Shown here piece by piece: positions 1 through 7,830 of a stretch of DNA of 64,000 nucleotides (within the stretch, counting starts at the first letter, position 1; every line of letters begins with the position of its first letter). This DNA is from Candidatus Manganitrophus noduliformans (lineage in GTDB: Bacteria; Nitrospirota; Nitrospiria; SBBL01; Manganitrophaceae): the NCBI RefSeq assembly GCF_012184425.1, contig NZ_VTOW01000003.1, positions 310,001 to 374,000 of the forward strand, given 5' to 3'. The position numbers and the translations under genes were made by a program. The notes beneath the pieces are model-generated. The model saw nothing but the letters and a program-made list of their open reading frames with translations, was not told where the DNA came from and searched no databases.

Positions 1-98
1 GGATAAATAGATAAAATCTTTAGTATCCTATCATAAACATAAATCCAATTCATAGGGACTCTCCGGCGGGTCGTCTCCGCTGCGATTCGCCTGTTTCC

Positions 99-896
99 TT
101 AAAAAAATCCCGCCAGTTCCATCCCGACGAAAATCAGAAAGATCCCAAACGCCCGGCTCAGATAGGCCGGGTGGAAGCGATTGGCGATGGTTGCTCCGAC
201 CGGCGCCGTCAGCGTGCTGGTGATTGCAATCAGGAGGGCCGCCTTCGGTGAGACAAATCCCCAGGCGTCGGGGGGAAGGGCGGAATGTTCCCAGCCTTGA
301 TAAACGAAACCGGCGGTTCCGAAGAGCGCAATCACCACCCCTTGCGCGCCGGCAGTCCCGATCGCGATCTTGATCGGCCGGTCGAGAAGGTAGACGAGGA
401 GGGGAACGGTGAGGGTCCCTCCGCCGATGCCGAAGAGGGAAGAGACGGCGCCGATGGTCAGTCCGCCGACCGGGTAGATCCGTCCGGTTGAGACCGGTTT
501 CCCGCCGGGCTTCGGCGCCGCGACGATGAGCATTCGAGCCGCGATCATCAATTCAAATAAACCGAAGAGGCGCTTGAGGGTGATTCCATGAAGCGTCCCC
601 GCCAGAAGGGCCCCGATCTGTGTCCCGATCACGATGAAGAGCGACATCCCCCGGACCGCGCCCCAATCGACGTTTCGATTCTGATGATGGGTCCAAGCGC
701 TGGATGAGCCGGTGAAGAGGATGGTCGCGAGGCTGGTTCCGACGGCGAGCTGGGTGACGATCTCCGGCGCGGTCCCGCGCGACTGAAAAAGAAAAATCAA
801 CGCCGGGACCAGAATGACGCCGCCGCCGATGCCGAGCAGGCCGGCCATTACGCCGGCGGCCGCGCCGATCGCTCCGAGGAGGAGCGCCTCGGTCAT
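99..896 (-). CDS. TauE/SafE (TSUP) family sulfite/anion permease
   Basis: A 265-residue, strongly hydrophobic protein with about eight predicted membrane spans. The glycine-rich signature occurs twice, near residue 20 (LLGIGGGVILVPAL) and near residue 155 (LFGIGGGTLTVPLL), the internal duplication typical of the TSUP family, whose members move sulfite, sulfoacetate or other small anions across the inner membrane. Its ATG overlaps the TGA of the upstream SUMF1-fold gene (ATGA at 893-896), so the two are probably translationally coupled. The transported substrate cannot be read from the sequence. The sulfite-oxidase-type enzyme 3 kb away makes sulfite an attractive but unproven candidate. Confidence 0.88.
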   Translation of the reverse strand: MTEALLLGAIGAAAGVMAGLLGIGGGVILVPALIFLFQSRGTAPEIVTQLAVGTSLATILFTGSSSAWTHHQNRNVDWGAVRGMSLFIVIGTQIGALLAGTLHGITLKRLFGLFELMIAARMLIVAAPKPGGKPVSTGRIYPVGGLTIGAVSSLFGIGGGTLTVPLLVYLLDRPIKIAIGTAGAQGVVIALFGTAGFVYQGWEHSALPPDAWGFVSPKAALLIAITSTLTAPVGATIANRFHPAYLSRAFGIFLIFVGMELAGFF

Positions 897-1693
897 CGGC
901 GCTTCTCGTCTTTCGGATTGGATGATGGCGGATCGGCCGGCGGGGCCGAGAGGGCGCAGCGGAAACCGTTGTCGGGGCCGAAGACGTCGGGGCGGTTGTA
1001 ATTGCGAAACGTGACCTGGGTGAACATCTCGTCGGCGAAGTGCCGGTCCGAATTAAACGAGCCCCCCCGGACGACCTTGTGAAGAATGCCGTAGTCGGAC
1101 GAGTTGTATTTGTTGCCGGGATAGGGCTGATACCAGCTGTCGGTCCATTCCGACACGTTCCCCCCCATGTCGAGAACGCCGTAGGGGCTTTTGTCTTGCG
1201 GCATGGCGCCGACCGGCATCGGAAATTTTCCGACGTTCGTTTTTTGCGGATCGAACCCCTCTCCCCAGACGTAGGCGCGGCCGTCTGTCCCGCGCGCCGC
1301 CTTTTCCCACTCCGCCTCGGTCGGAAGCCGTTTGCCGACCGCCCGGCAGTAGCGGTCGGCCTCGAACCAGTTGACGTCGGTGACCGGAAAGGTCTCGGTC
1401 CGGCCCGGTATCCTCAGGCTGGGATCGACTTTTTTGTAGTCGCCGTAGGTCACCTCCGTCCGGTCGATGTAAAAGGCGGGAAGATTCACCTCATGTTTCG
1501 GCTTGGCGTCTTCCTGGCCCCAGGGGGTGTCGGGGGGGAGTTTGTCGAGCCCCATCCAGAACGGTCCGGCGGGGATCAGGACCATCCCGGACCGGGACTC
1601 TTTTTCCGGCTTTGCGGAAAGAGCCGGCGGGTTGTGCAAGACCCAGCCGACGACAAGCGTGAGTCCGATGATGATCCATTTTCTGATTTTCAT
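893..1693 (-). CDS. SUMF1-fold (formylglycine-generating-enzyme-like) exported protein
   Basis: About 266 residues from the ATG at 1693 (a longer reading to 1729 adds 12 residues ahead of the signal peptide and is less likely). A basic-hydrophobic N-terminus predicts export or membrane anchoring. The SUMF1 fold is clear: VLIPAGPFWMG, RTEVTYGDY, PVTDVNWFEADRYC, GKRLPTEAEWEKAARG, YGVLDMGGNVSEW and a terminal NGFRCA. The cysteine pair that performs catalysis in true formylglycine-generating enzymes is absent: the matching stretch reads RGGSFNSDRHF. It is therefore probably a binding or accessory protein rather than a sulfatase activator. It is the first of four SUMF1-fold proteins in the window and overlaps the TSUP gene by 4 bases. 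Confidence 0.85.
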   Translation of the reverse strand: MKIRKWIIIGLTLVVGWVLHNPPALSAKPEKESRSGMVLIPAGPFWMGLDKLPPDTPWGQEDAKPKHEVNLPAFYIDRTEVTYGDYKKVDPSLRIPGRTETFPVTDVNWFEADRYCRAVGKRLPTEAEWEKAARGTDGRAYVWGEGFDPQKTNVGKFPMPVGAMPQDKSPYGVLDMGGNVSEWTDSWYQPYPGNKYNSSDYGILHKVVRGGSFNSDRHFADEMFTQVTFRNYNRPDVFGPDNGFRCALSAPPADPPSSNPKDEKRR

Positions 1694-1895
1694 GGGGCCG
1701 ATTGTAGGGCGCAATGCAAACGGTGTCAAGTAGCCGATGGGGTTTTACCGACGAAAAAAGACGGCCCCGGAAAAGGGCTGGACCGCTCCTATTCGAAAGG
1801 GATAAAATGCGGTTAATCGATTCTGAAGGAGCAAGGCTTGTCTTTACAAGTCGAGGATGAGGCCGTATAATTCGGAAAGAATCTGGAGAAAAGCG

Positions 1896-2510
1896 ATGGA
1901 AAACAAGGCTCTTCCCACCTACGACGATCCGACGGTTCAGAAAATGATCGAGATTTTTTTTGACGGTAACGAGGCGGCCCGGGTTTATGCCGATGAATGC
2001 CGAAAACAGGGTTGGCCGCTGGTCATCGACCACATCACGATCCGCTGCATGAATGTCGATCGGCGCGCCGAGCCGTTTTTGAAAAACGGATATCGTTTCG
2101 AGGGAGAAGTGGTCGAGTATCCCGATCAGGGGTGGTGGGCCAAGGTTTATCGACGTCCCGGCTATCCGGCCCTCTTCGTCGACCAGGCGTACGAGGATGA
2201 ACGCGGGCGAAAGAGCATCATCCCGGCCTGGGTCGCCCGGTTCAGCGACCAGGTGCTCCATCACGTCGCCGTCCGGGTTCAGGATATCGATCAAACGATT
2301 GCGGCGCTTAAGAAGCGGGGGGTGGAGTTCTCCGGCGCGGTGGTCGGCAATAAGGGAACGCGCCTGCGGCAAATCTTCACGGCATCCGAAGTCCGGGAGG
2401 GAGAGGCGTTCTCCGTTCTGGAATTGACGGAGCGGAACGGCTACGACGGATTCTATCCGGAACAGGCCGACAGCCTGATGCAATCGTCGACCAAAACGCG
2501 ATCCAAATAA
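1896..2510 (+). CDS. Glyoxalase/VOC-fold protein, possible dioxygenase relative
   Basis: 204 residues from the ATG at 1896, which has GGAG 7 bases upstream; an earlier start at 1857 lacks such a site. Two VOC-type segments can be seen: DHITIR with a candidate metal His near residue 33, LHHVAVRV with a second His in the middle, and VLELTER with a candidate Glu near the end. This 2-His-1-Glu spacing recalls HPPD/DUF1338-type Fe(II) dioxygenases as well as glyoxalases. The substrate is unknown. A glyoxalase I-like gene follows 19 bases downstream, so the two are probably co-transcribed. Confidence 0.7.
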   Translation: MENKALPTYDDPTVQKMIEIFFDGNEAARVYADECRKQGWPLVIDHITIRCMNVDRRAEPFLKNGYRFEGEVVEYPDQGWWAKVYRRPGYPALFVDQAYEDERGRKSIIPAWVARFSDQVLHHVAVRVQDIDQTIAALKKRGVEFSGAVVGNKGTRLRQIFTASEVREGEAFSVLELTERNGYDGFYPEQADSLMQSSTKTRSK

Positions 2511-2529
2511 TCTGAATGCGGAGGCGGAC

Positions 2530-2913
2530 ATGATGATTAAACGGCTGCTGCATACCCGATTGCGCGTCTCAGACCTGAATCAGGCGCTATATTTCTTCAC
2601 CGAGGTCCTGGATCTCCAAGTGACCGAGCGTCACGACTCCCCCCGGGGCTCCAAGCTCGCCTTCCTTTCCGTGCCGGGGGGGAAGGAGGAGATCGAGCTT
2701 TGCGAATACAAGCCGAGCGGCCCGGTGCAGGTTCAGGAAGATTTGGTCCATCTCGCCTTCGAGGTCAACCACCTCGATGCGATGCTCGTCTACCTCAAGT
2801 CAAAGGGGGTCCCGATCACCGACGGTCCGACCGTCTCTTCCAGCGGGAGCCGCTTCGCTTTCATCGAGGCGCCCGATAAGTACGAAATCGAGCTGATCGA
2901 GAGAGCGCGCTAA
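2530..2913 (+). CDS. Glyoxalase I-like VOC family protein
   Basis: 127 residues, a single lactoylglutathione-lyase-type VOC unit with all four expected metal ligands in place: His8 (LLHTRLRV), Glu56 (EEIELCEY), His74 (LVHLAFEV) and Glu121 (YEIELIE). Family members isomerise the hemithioacetal of methylglyoxal and a thiol, or act on related substrates; the thiol used here is unknown. GAGG lies 6 bases before the ATG. The gene ends against a 24-base palindrome (2917-2940) separating it from the convergent CinA-like gene. Confidence 0.85.
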   Translation: MMIKRLLHTRLRVSDLNQALYFFTEVLDLQVTERHDSPRGSKLAFLSVPGGKEEIELCEYKPSGPVQVQEDLVHLAFEVNHLDAMLVYLKSKGVPITDGPTVSSSGSRFAFIEAPDKYEIELIERAR

Positions 2914-2916
2914 AGC

Positions 2917-2940
2917 AGGGACAATTCAGAAATTGTCCCT
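2917..2940. repeat. Perfect palindrome between convergent genes
   Basis: AGGGACAATT - CAGA - AATTGTCCCT forms a perfect 10-bp stem with a 4-base loop. It lies between two convergent genes and runs into the TAG stop (minus strand, 2939-2941) of the CinA-like gene. No U-tract follows on either strand, so a transcript-end or repeat-element role is more likely than a classical intrinsic terminator. Its AGGG...CCCTAC ends match the other palindromes at 7452, 13778, 22020 and 25091. Confidence 0.75.
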
Positions 2941-3676
2941 ACTCCAATCTTAATACCAATTCCTTCGGCAAGAACAACAGAAGCGACTGCGTCGCCCTTT
3001 CAAGATACGCTTTGTCTTTCGATTCCAGGGTGAGGATCACTTTGTATTCGGGATGATGGAGGATCGGGTACGATCCGAGGAGAAGGCGGGGGAAGAGGCG
3101 GAGGACTTTGTTGAGATCTTCGGCGACGAGCGCTTCATCTCCGGTGAGGAAAATTTTCCGGAGATGGAAAGGCGTTTCTCTGAATCGCTCCTTGATCGCT
3201 TCGAATTTCCGGACCAATAAAGAGGGGATTCCCGGGAAGATATAAATATTCTCAAAGCGAAGCACCGGAACCCGGAGCCCCTCCGCGTGGAGAAGCTCGA
3301 GCCCCTCCGGCACATCGGCCAGCTTCAGTTGCGCCGGATTTAAATCCCCCCCGTAAACGGTCCTGAGGAGCTGATCGAGGATGGGATGATGGGTCAACGG
3401 CTTCCCGACCCCTCGGGCAATCCCTTCCATCGTCACATCATCGTGGGTCGGCCCGACCCCGCCGCTGGTGAAAACAAGATGGTATTTCTTCCGGCAAGCG
3501 GCGATCTCTTCGCCGATGGTATCGATTTCATCGGGGATCACCGAGATCCGCTGGACGTCGACCCCCAAGGCCCGCAGCTCGCCGGAGAGGTAAGGGGAGT
3601 TCGCGTCTTGAACTTTTCCGGAGAGGATTTCATTGCCGATGATGATGATTGCGGCGTTTTTGCTCTGCTGCGCCAT
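2939..3676 (-). CDS. CinA-type molybdopterin-binding domain protein
   Basis: 245 residues from the ATG at 3676 (AGGTG about 10 bases upstream; a GTG at 3688 is possible). The N-terminal two thirds is the MoCF_biosynth/MogA-like fold: IIIIGNEILSGK, then LVFTSGGVGPTHDDVTMEG, then EGLELLHAEG. It matches the N-terminal part of CinA but lacks the C-terminal nicotinamide-mononucleotide deamidase domain of full CinA (about 400 residues). It is last in a leftward cluster of molybdenum-related genes (MogA, zinc-ribbon protein, sulfite-oxidase-type enzyme), which suggests a pterin-nucleotide role, although solo CinA_N proteins are also implicated in nucleotide housecleaning. Confidence 0.85.
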   Translation of the reverse strand: MAQQSKNAAIIIIGNEILSGKVQDANSPYLSGELRALGVDVQRISVIPDEIDTIGEEIAACRKKYHLVFTSGGVGPTHDDVTMEGIARGVGKPLTHHPILDQLLRTVYGGDLNPAQLKLADVPEGLELLHAEGLRVPVLRFENIYIFPGIPSLLVRKFEAIKERFRETPFHLRKIFLTGDEALVAEDLNKVLRLFPRLLLGSYPILHHPEYKVILTLESKDKAYLERATQSLLLFLPKELVLRLE

Positions 3677-3707
3677 GATGCCGGTCACCTGTTTCCGTTC
3701 TTTCTGA

Positions 3708-4406
3708 CTATTGCGCGTAGCGGTCTTCCGTCCAGGGGTCGGCGGTGTTGGAATAGCCGCGCATTTCCCAGAAGCCGAGCCGGTCGTTTTTCATGAAGTG
3801 GATCTCTTTGATCCACTTGGCGCTCTTCCAGGCATACCGTTTCGGGACGACCATCCGGACCGGGCCGCCGTGCTCCCTCGAAAGGGGCCGGCCGTTCCAC
3901 GCGCGGGCGAGCAAGACATCTTCGTCGGCGCAGACCGAGAGGGGGAGGTTGGTGGTATAGCCGTCGTAGGAGGTGAAGTAAACGAATTTCGCTTCCGGGG
4001 CGGGCCGGACCTGTTCAATCAGCTTCCTGAAGAAGAGCCCCTCCCAATGCGCATCGAAGATGCTCCAGGTCGTCACGCAATGGAAGTCGGTGACGATCCG
4101 GTCGGTCGCCAGCGCGCTGAACCGGTCCCAATTCCAGACAAGCGGGTTTTCGGTCTCCCCTTTGACCGATAGCTCCCAATCGTCGGCATCGACCTCGGGA
4201 AGGATGCCGAGATCCAACACGGGAAAGCTTTTGTTGAGCTTCTGTCCGGGAGGAAGGCGCGGCCGTTCGTCCTTTTGGATCTCTCCCGTCAGGCCCCGTC
4301 CGGTCCGGGCCCACCCTTCTTTTTTGGCAATCAGCCGATCATCCGGCTCCAAAGTAAATTCCTCCTTGCAGTGCGGATTGTACCATCGCGCCCCTGAACG
4401 GATCAA
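3708..4406 (-). CDS. Sulfite-oxidase-family molybdopterin oxidoreductase
   Basis: 232 residues. The core is an Oxidored_molyb domain: a short N-terminal arm, then TDFHCVTTWS with the expected Mo-coordinating cysteine at residue 110, then LPLSVCADEDVLLA and a cofactor-contacting HGGPVRMVVPKRYAWK. No haem domain and no Tat signal are visible, so it resembles small soluble YedY/SUOX-like proteins of unassigned substrate. The likely start is a TTG (complement 4404-4406) overlapping the TGA of the upstream zinc-ribbon gene (TTGA), implying coupled translation. MogA upstream and a CinA-like gene downstream fit cofactor supply. Confidence 0.85.
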   Translation of the reverse strand: MIRSGARWYNPHCKEEFTLEPDDRLIAKKEGWARTGRGLTGEIQKDERPRLPPGQKLNKSFPVLDLGILPEVDADDWELSVKGETENPLVWNWDRFSALATDRIVTDFHCVTTWSIFDAHWEGLFFRKLIEQVRPAPEAKFVYFTSYDGYTTNLPLSVCADEDVLLARAWNGRPLSREHGGPVRMVVPKRYAWKSAKWIKEIHFMKNDRLGFWEMRGYSNTADPWTEDRYAQ

Positions 4407-4600
4407 ACATCTTTTCGGGGTTCGATCGGGGCGCCGCAGTGTTCACATTGTGTCGCATCATATTTGCTGGTCTTGCTGCAGGAAAGGCAAAGACGGGGCT
4501 CGAATCCGGGAGGGGGACGGCGAAGGGCCGGAATGGCGAGAAGAACGGCCCAGATGGCAACGAGGGTGAAAACAGTCGCCAAAAAGAGTGGGCTTCCCAT
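4403..4600 (-). CDS. Small membrane protein with C-terminal zinc ribbon
   Basis: 65 residues: one N-terminal transmembrane helix (about residues 4-26) followed by a basic loop and a CxxC...CxxC zinc-ribbon-like tail (CLSC near 38-41, CEHC near 53-56). GAGGT precedes the ATG. The gene is 22 bases downstream of the MogA gene and overlaps the molybdopterin oxidoreductase start, so it belongs to that operon. Its function is unknown; an anchoring or assembly role for the downstream enzyme is only suggested by position. Confidence 0.75.
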   Translation of the reverse strand: MGSPLFLATVFTLVAIWAVLLAIPALRRPPPGFEPRLCLSCSKTSKYDATQCEHCGAPIEPRKDV

Positions 4601-4622
4601 TTTTAAGACCTCTATTTTATCT

Positions 4623-5102
4623 TTATGGTCTTCTCGGATGGACCATGTCCACCAGGTGTTGGAGGGTCCCGAGAATGACCTCCAGGTTTTCCCGAGCGGG
4701 GCCGGCGCTGCCGGGAAGGTTGATGATCAGGGTGTCTTTCCGGATCGCGGCCGTGGCCCGGGAGATGATCGCTTTCTTGGTTTTTTTTTGAAAAACTTCG
4801 GTCCGCATGATCTCGGCGATCCCCGGCACTTCCCGGTCCATCGCGGCGCGGGTGGCGTCGGGGGTCCGGTCTTGTTTGCCGAGGCCGGAGCCGCCGGCGG
4901 TGAGGATGACGTCGGGCATGATCCGGTCGCTCCATTCGATCAGCTTGTCCCGGACTTTCTCTTCCTCGCTGGTGATCACCTCTTTCACGACGATCTCTCC
5001 GCCGGCTTCCATGATCATCTTCGAAAGCTCGTTGGTGACCCGGTCCTCGCCCGGCACGATCCCTCGTTCTTTAATCGATAAAATGCCGACCGTCAGCGCC
5101 AT
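4623..5102 (-). CDS. mog: MogA/MoaB-type molybdopterin adenylyltransferase
   Basis: 159 residues, full length for the MogA/MoaB family, which adenylylates molybdopterin before metal insertion. Motifs: ILSIKERG at the start, ILTAGGSGLGKQDRTPDAT in the middle, and IINLPGSAGPARENLE near the end. A strong AAGGAGG precedes the ATG. A plausible leftward promoter lies upstream (ATCCAA 5154-5159 and ACTATA 5130-5135, i.e. TTGGAT-N18-TATAGT). It leads the leftward molybdenum cluster. MogA and MoaB cannot be told apart from sequence alone. Confidence 0.9.
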   Translation of the reverse strand: MALTVGILSIKERGIVPGEDRVTNELSKMIMEAGGEIVVKEVITSEEEKVRDKLIEWSDRIMPDVILTAGGSGLGKQDRTPDATRAAMDREVPGIAEIMRTEVFQKKTKKAIISRATAAIRKDTLIINLPGSAGPARENLEVILGTLQHLVDMVHPRRP

Positions 5103-5129
5103 CCTTCCTCCTTAAGAACAATGGGTATT

Positions 5130-5159
5130 ACTATAAACGAAAATTTTTTTAAAATCCAA
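5130..5159 (-). promoter_or_regulatory. Candidate sigma-70 promoter for the mog operon
   Basis: On the minus strand, TTGGAT (complement of 5154-5159), an 18-base AT-rich spacer, and TATAGT (complement of 5130-5135), about 27 bases upstream of the mog start codon. The -10 is good and the -35 moderate. Confidence 0.4.
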
Positions 5160-5321
5160 TTCATTTCTCGAATGCGTCACGCCCGCTTCGCCCGCTTAGC
5201 GCTTCGTTAGAATGATCAGCTCAATGAAAACGCCGCGGTCCCTCTTCATCGCCCGATAAGTCTTGAATAAACAGGGAACTTCGTGATATGAATGGGAGTT
5301 CCAACCGGCCGGGAGGGTCCG

Positions 5322-5540
5322 ATGTTATTATCGTCGTTGGTGATGATCGGGATCGCCTTTCTTTTCTTCATCAGCTATCATTTTGAGAATCAGTTTTCAT
5401 TCTTCAAATGGATCATGCGTTTTTCCACGGAGGTCCATTTTCTTCCGTCGGCCCGAGGGAAAAGGTACTGGGCCTTTTTCTACGGCCTCATCGCCTTGCT
5501 TTGGGGGCTCGGGGGGCTGGTGTGGCATTTCTCTTCCTGA
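5322..5540 (+). CDS. Small membrane protein, unknown function
   Basis: 72 residues from the ATG at 5322, chosen because GGGAGGG lies directly upstream; an ATG at 5292 has no such site. Two hydrophobic helices (about residues 1-17 and 50-68) are separated by a basic, aromatic loop, giving a two-span inner-membrane protein. No family recognised. It precedes the MoeA-like gene by 32 bases and may be co-transcribed with it. Confidence 0.55.
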   Translation: MLLSSLVMIGIAFLFFISYHFENQFSFFKWIMRFSTEVHFLPSARGKRYWAFFYGLIALLWGLGGLVWHFSS

Positions 5541-5572
5541 TCCGAAAATCACGATATGGTATGTAAGGAGCG

Positions 5573-6586
5573 ATGATGAGTCAAAAAGACGATCCGGTTC
5601 AAGCGGCCCTGGAGAGCTTTCTGGCGGTGGTCCCGCAAGGGGTCTCGGGGGCGGAGAAGGTCCCCCTTTCATCGGCGCGCGGGCGTATCCTCGCGGCCGA
5701 TGTGACGGCGGGCGTCGACGATCCCCCCTATTCCCGCTCGATCATGGAGGGATATGTTCTGGTTGCGTCGGAGGCGGCCGCCGCCTCTGCTGAGCGGCCC
5801 GTCACGCTCCAGGTCGTCGGGGAGATTCCGGTCGGGGCCGGAGAGGCGAAGGGACTGGGACCCGGCACGGCGATGCGGGTGACGACCGGCAGCTTCATCC
5901 CCGCCGGCGACTTCGCCGTCGTCAAACAGTGGGACGTGACCCAGGAGGGGGACCGGATCCGGCTGACCCGGCCGCTTGCGCAGAATGAAAACATCGAGAC
6001 GCAAGGGTGCGACCGGAAGAAGGGGAGTCTTCTCTTTGCAAAGGGGCGCCGGATCACGCCGGCCGACATTTTTCTCCTCGCCGGCCAGGGGATTTTGGAA
6101 GTGAGCGTGGCGAAGCGGCCGCGCGTGGCGATTTTCTCGTCGGGGAATGAAGTGATTCCGCCGACCGAGCCGTTTCGGGTCGGCGCGATATGGGACTGCA
6201 ATTCGTTCGGCCTCTCGGCCCTGGTTGAAGAGGCGGGGGGAGCCCCCCTTTTCAAAGGGATCATTCAAGACGATTTCGATCTCTTCGCAAAGCGGCTCAA
6301 GGAGGCCCTTGCGGAGGCCGAGATGGTGGTGATCTCCGGGGGAACGGCGATCGGCGGGAGAGATTTCACCGTCGATCTCGTCAATGCGGCGGGGGCGCCC
6401 GGCGCGGTGGTGAAGGGGGTCCCGATGCGTTCCGGAAAGCCGCTCGTGCTGGGGGCGGCGGGATCGAAGCCGATCGTCTGCGTGGCGGGCCACCCCCCCG
6501 AGGCGGCGCGGGGCTTCAACCTCTTCGGCCGGCCGGCTTTGGGGCGCCTCCTCGGTGAGACGGTCGAAGCGCCGGGGCAAAAGTGA
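5573..6586 (+). CDS. Divergent MoeA-like molybdenum cofactor protein lacking domain IV
   Basis: 337 residues with the MoeA architecture over domains I-III. Several conserved positions are altered: the SAMDGYA-type motif is SIMEGYV (Asp to Glu), the GDE motif is SSGNEV, and the GLPGNPVS-type loop is VAGHPPEAARG. SGGTAIGGRDF is retained. The chain ends just after RPALGRLLGE, where E. coli MoeA (411 residues) continues into beta-barrel domain IV, which is missing. The family inserts molybdenum into adenylylated molybdopterin. This copy may be a paralogue with another role, or a reduced insertase. The divergent mog operon lies to its left. Confidence 0.75.
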   Translation: MMSQKDDPVQAALESFLAVVPQGVSGAEKVPLSSARGRILAADVTAGVDDPPYSRSIMEGYVLVASEAAAASAERPVTLQVVGEIPVGAGEAKGLGPGTAMRVTTGSFIPAGDFAVVKQWDVTQEGDRIRLTRPLAQNENIETQGCDRKKGSLLFAKGRRITPADIFLLAGQGILEVSVAKRPRVAIFSSGNEVIPPTEPFRVGAIWDCNSFGLSALVEEAGGAPLFKGIIQDDFDLFAKRLKEALAEAEMVVISGGTAIGGRDFTVDLVNAAGAPGAVVKGVPMRSGKPLVLGAAGSKPIVCVAGHPPEAARGFNLFGRPALGRLLGETVEAPGQK

Positions 6587-6675
6587 TTCATGACACCGAA
6601 TCCCGCCGGTTGAAAAAGGGGATAAAATAGATTAGTCTGAACCTTCGGTTCATCGCGATAGGGAGGAAGACACGA

Positions 6676-7035
6676 ATGAAGATGTGGCGGGATCTGGTGG
6701 CGGAAGCGAAGCGGGAGGTGCCGCTTCTCCAGGTAAAAGATGTTCAGGAGAAGATCGAGCGGGGAGAAGCATTCACCCTGATCGATGTCCGGGAGGCGGA
6801 CGAATTCCAGGCCGGACGGGTCCCGAAGAGCCGGAACATCCCCCGCGGGATCTTGGAAATGGAGATGGAGCGGCATTTTAAAGATGCGACGCAGCCGGTC
6901 ATCCTCTACTGCGCGGCGGGCGGGCGAAGCGCCGTCGCGGCGCAGGTCTTAAAGAAGATGGGCTATGAAAACGTCTCCTCGATGGAGGGGGGCTTCGAGG
7001 TGTGGCGGCGGCTCGGCCTTCCGGTGGAGAGGTAG
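6676..7035 (+). CDS. Rhodanese-domain sulfurtransferase
   Basis: 119 residues with one rhodanese domain: LIDVREADEFQAGRVPKSRNIP, then the active loop CAAGGRSA with catalytic Cys79, then the closing MEGGFEVWRRLGLPV. The protein is probably cytosolic and would carry a persulfide on Cys79. GGAGGAAG precedes the ATG. The reading frame ends at a TAG (7033-7035), but the same frame stays open and coding-like directly after it for another 140 codons (next entry). Confidence 0.88.
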   Translation: MKMWRDLVAEAKREVPLLQVKDVQEKIERGEAFTLIDVREADEFQAGRVPKSRNIPRGILEMEMERHFKDATQPVILYCAAGGRSAVAAQVLKKMGYENVSSMEGGFEVWRRLGLPVER

Positions 7036-7155
7036 GCGATCGAGCGATACGTCGAGAAAAAATGGAAGATCAACGCCGAAAAGGTCGCCTTCGCCAAGAC
7101 CTTCCCGGGACGGCTGACCGACTGGGCCTCGACCGAGGGGAAGAAAATCGAGAAA

Positions 7156-7455
7156 GTGATTGCGACGGGGCCGTCGAATGCGGTCGTCATTTTCTCCGAC
7201 GGAACGTTTGTGGTGGCCTCTCCCCCCGATGTCGAGCCGGCCGATTTGATCGCCGCCCTTCTCGCCGCGAGGCCCTTTCTGGAATCCCATCATGCCAACG
7301 CCTATGAGACGCTCGATCAGTACATCGCCTCCGACAAAGAGACACAGCGGATGGCGCGGCTGGAGAACATCATGGGGGCGATTCAAAACAACCTCCCGCA
7401 GATCCCCGAGTTGAAAGACGCGCTCCGGCGATTTCTGGAAGAGAAGGAACGGTAG
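7156..7455 (+). CDS. Conserved hypothetical protein, true N-terminus unclear
   Basis: From a GTG at 7156 this gives 99 residues (VIATGPSNAVVIFSDG... to FLEEKER). The frame is open and codon-biased like a gene (GC-rich third positions) back to 7036, immediately after the rhodanese TAG, and encodes a protein-like ERYVEKKWKINAEKVAFAK stretch. No ATG/GTG/TTG occurs between 7036 and 7155, so the 40 upstream codons are translated only by stop readthrough or a non-standard start, unless TAG is a mutation or an error. No domain recognised. The stop (TAG 7453-7455) lies within the palindromic repeat at 7452-7478. Confidence 0.55.
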   Translation: MIATGPSNAVVIFSDGTFVVASPPDVEPADLIAALLAARPFLESHHANAYETLDQYIASDKETQRMARLENIMGAIQNNLPQIPELKDALRRFLEEKER

Positions 7456-7478
7456 GGGCGGACCTGCGTGTCCGCCCA
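7452..7478. repeat. GTAGGGGC-type palindromic element
   Basis: GTAGG followed by GGGCGGAC - CTGCGT - GTCCGCCC (7456-7477), 8-bp perfect arms. The TAG stop of the upstream gene is the TAG of the element's GTAGGGGC end. One of several similar elements in the window. Confidence 0.75.
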
Positions 7479-7494
7479 TGTTTAAGGAAGGGCC

Positions 7495-7824
7495 ATGTCA
7501 AAATATAAGTATCATCTTTTTATCTGCACCAATCGGCGTCCCGTGGGCGATTCGAAAGGATGCTGCGCCACGAAGGGGGCCGACGATCTTCGGTCGTTCT
7601 TCAAGGAAGAGATCGCGAACCGGGGATTGAAGGGAGTTGTCCGCGCCAACCAGGCCGGCTGCCTCGATACCTGCGCGATGGGACCGTCGGTCGTGATCTA
7701 CCCGGAAGGGGTTTGGTACACCGTGAAAAACCGGGAAGACGCCTTGGAAGTGATCGAAAAACATCTCCTCAAGGGAGAGATCGTCGAGCGGCTGCTGATG
7801 CCCCGATCGTGGGCAAGGGGGTGA
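7495..7824 (+). CDS. Thioredoxin-like [2Fe-2S] ferredoxin
   Basis: 109 residues, full length for the thioredoxin-fold ferredoxin family (Aquifex Fd1 / NuoE C-terminal type). Four cluster cysteines are visible: Cys11 (FICTNRR), Cys23 (with an adjacent Cys24), Cys56 and Cys60 (AGCLDTCAMGP), followed by VIYPEGVWY. It is a soluble electron carrier of unknown partner. AAGGAAGG lies upstream of the ATG. Its TGA (7822-7824) is 6 bases before the mtaB start, so the genes are probably one transcript. Confidence 0.88.
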   Translation: MSKYKYHLFICTNRRPVGDSKGCCATKGADDLRSFFKEEIANRGLKGVVRANQAGCLDTCAMGPSVVIYPEGVWYTVKNREDALEVIEKHLLKGEIVERLLMPRSWARG

Positions 7825-7830
7825 TGAAGG

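Noticed and set aside
1..98. Feature at the left edge.
   Set aside because: AT-rich sequence downstream of the TSUP gene with no hairpin, open frame or promoter that I can support.
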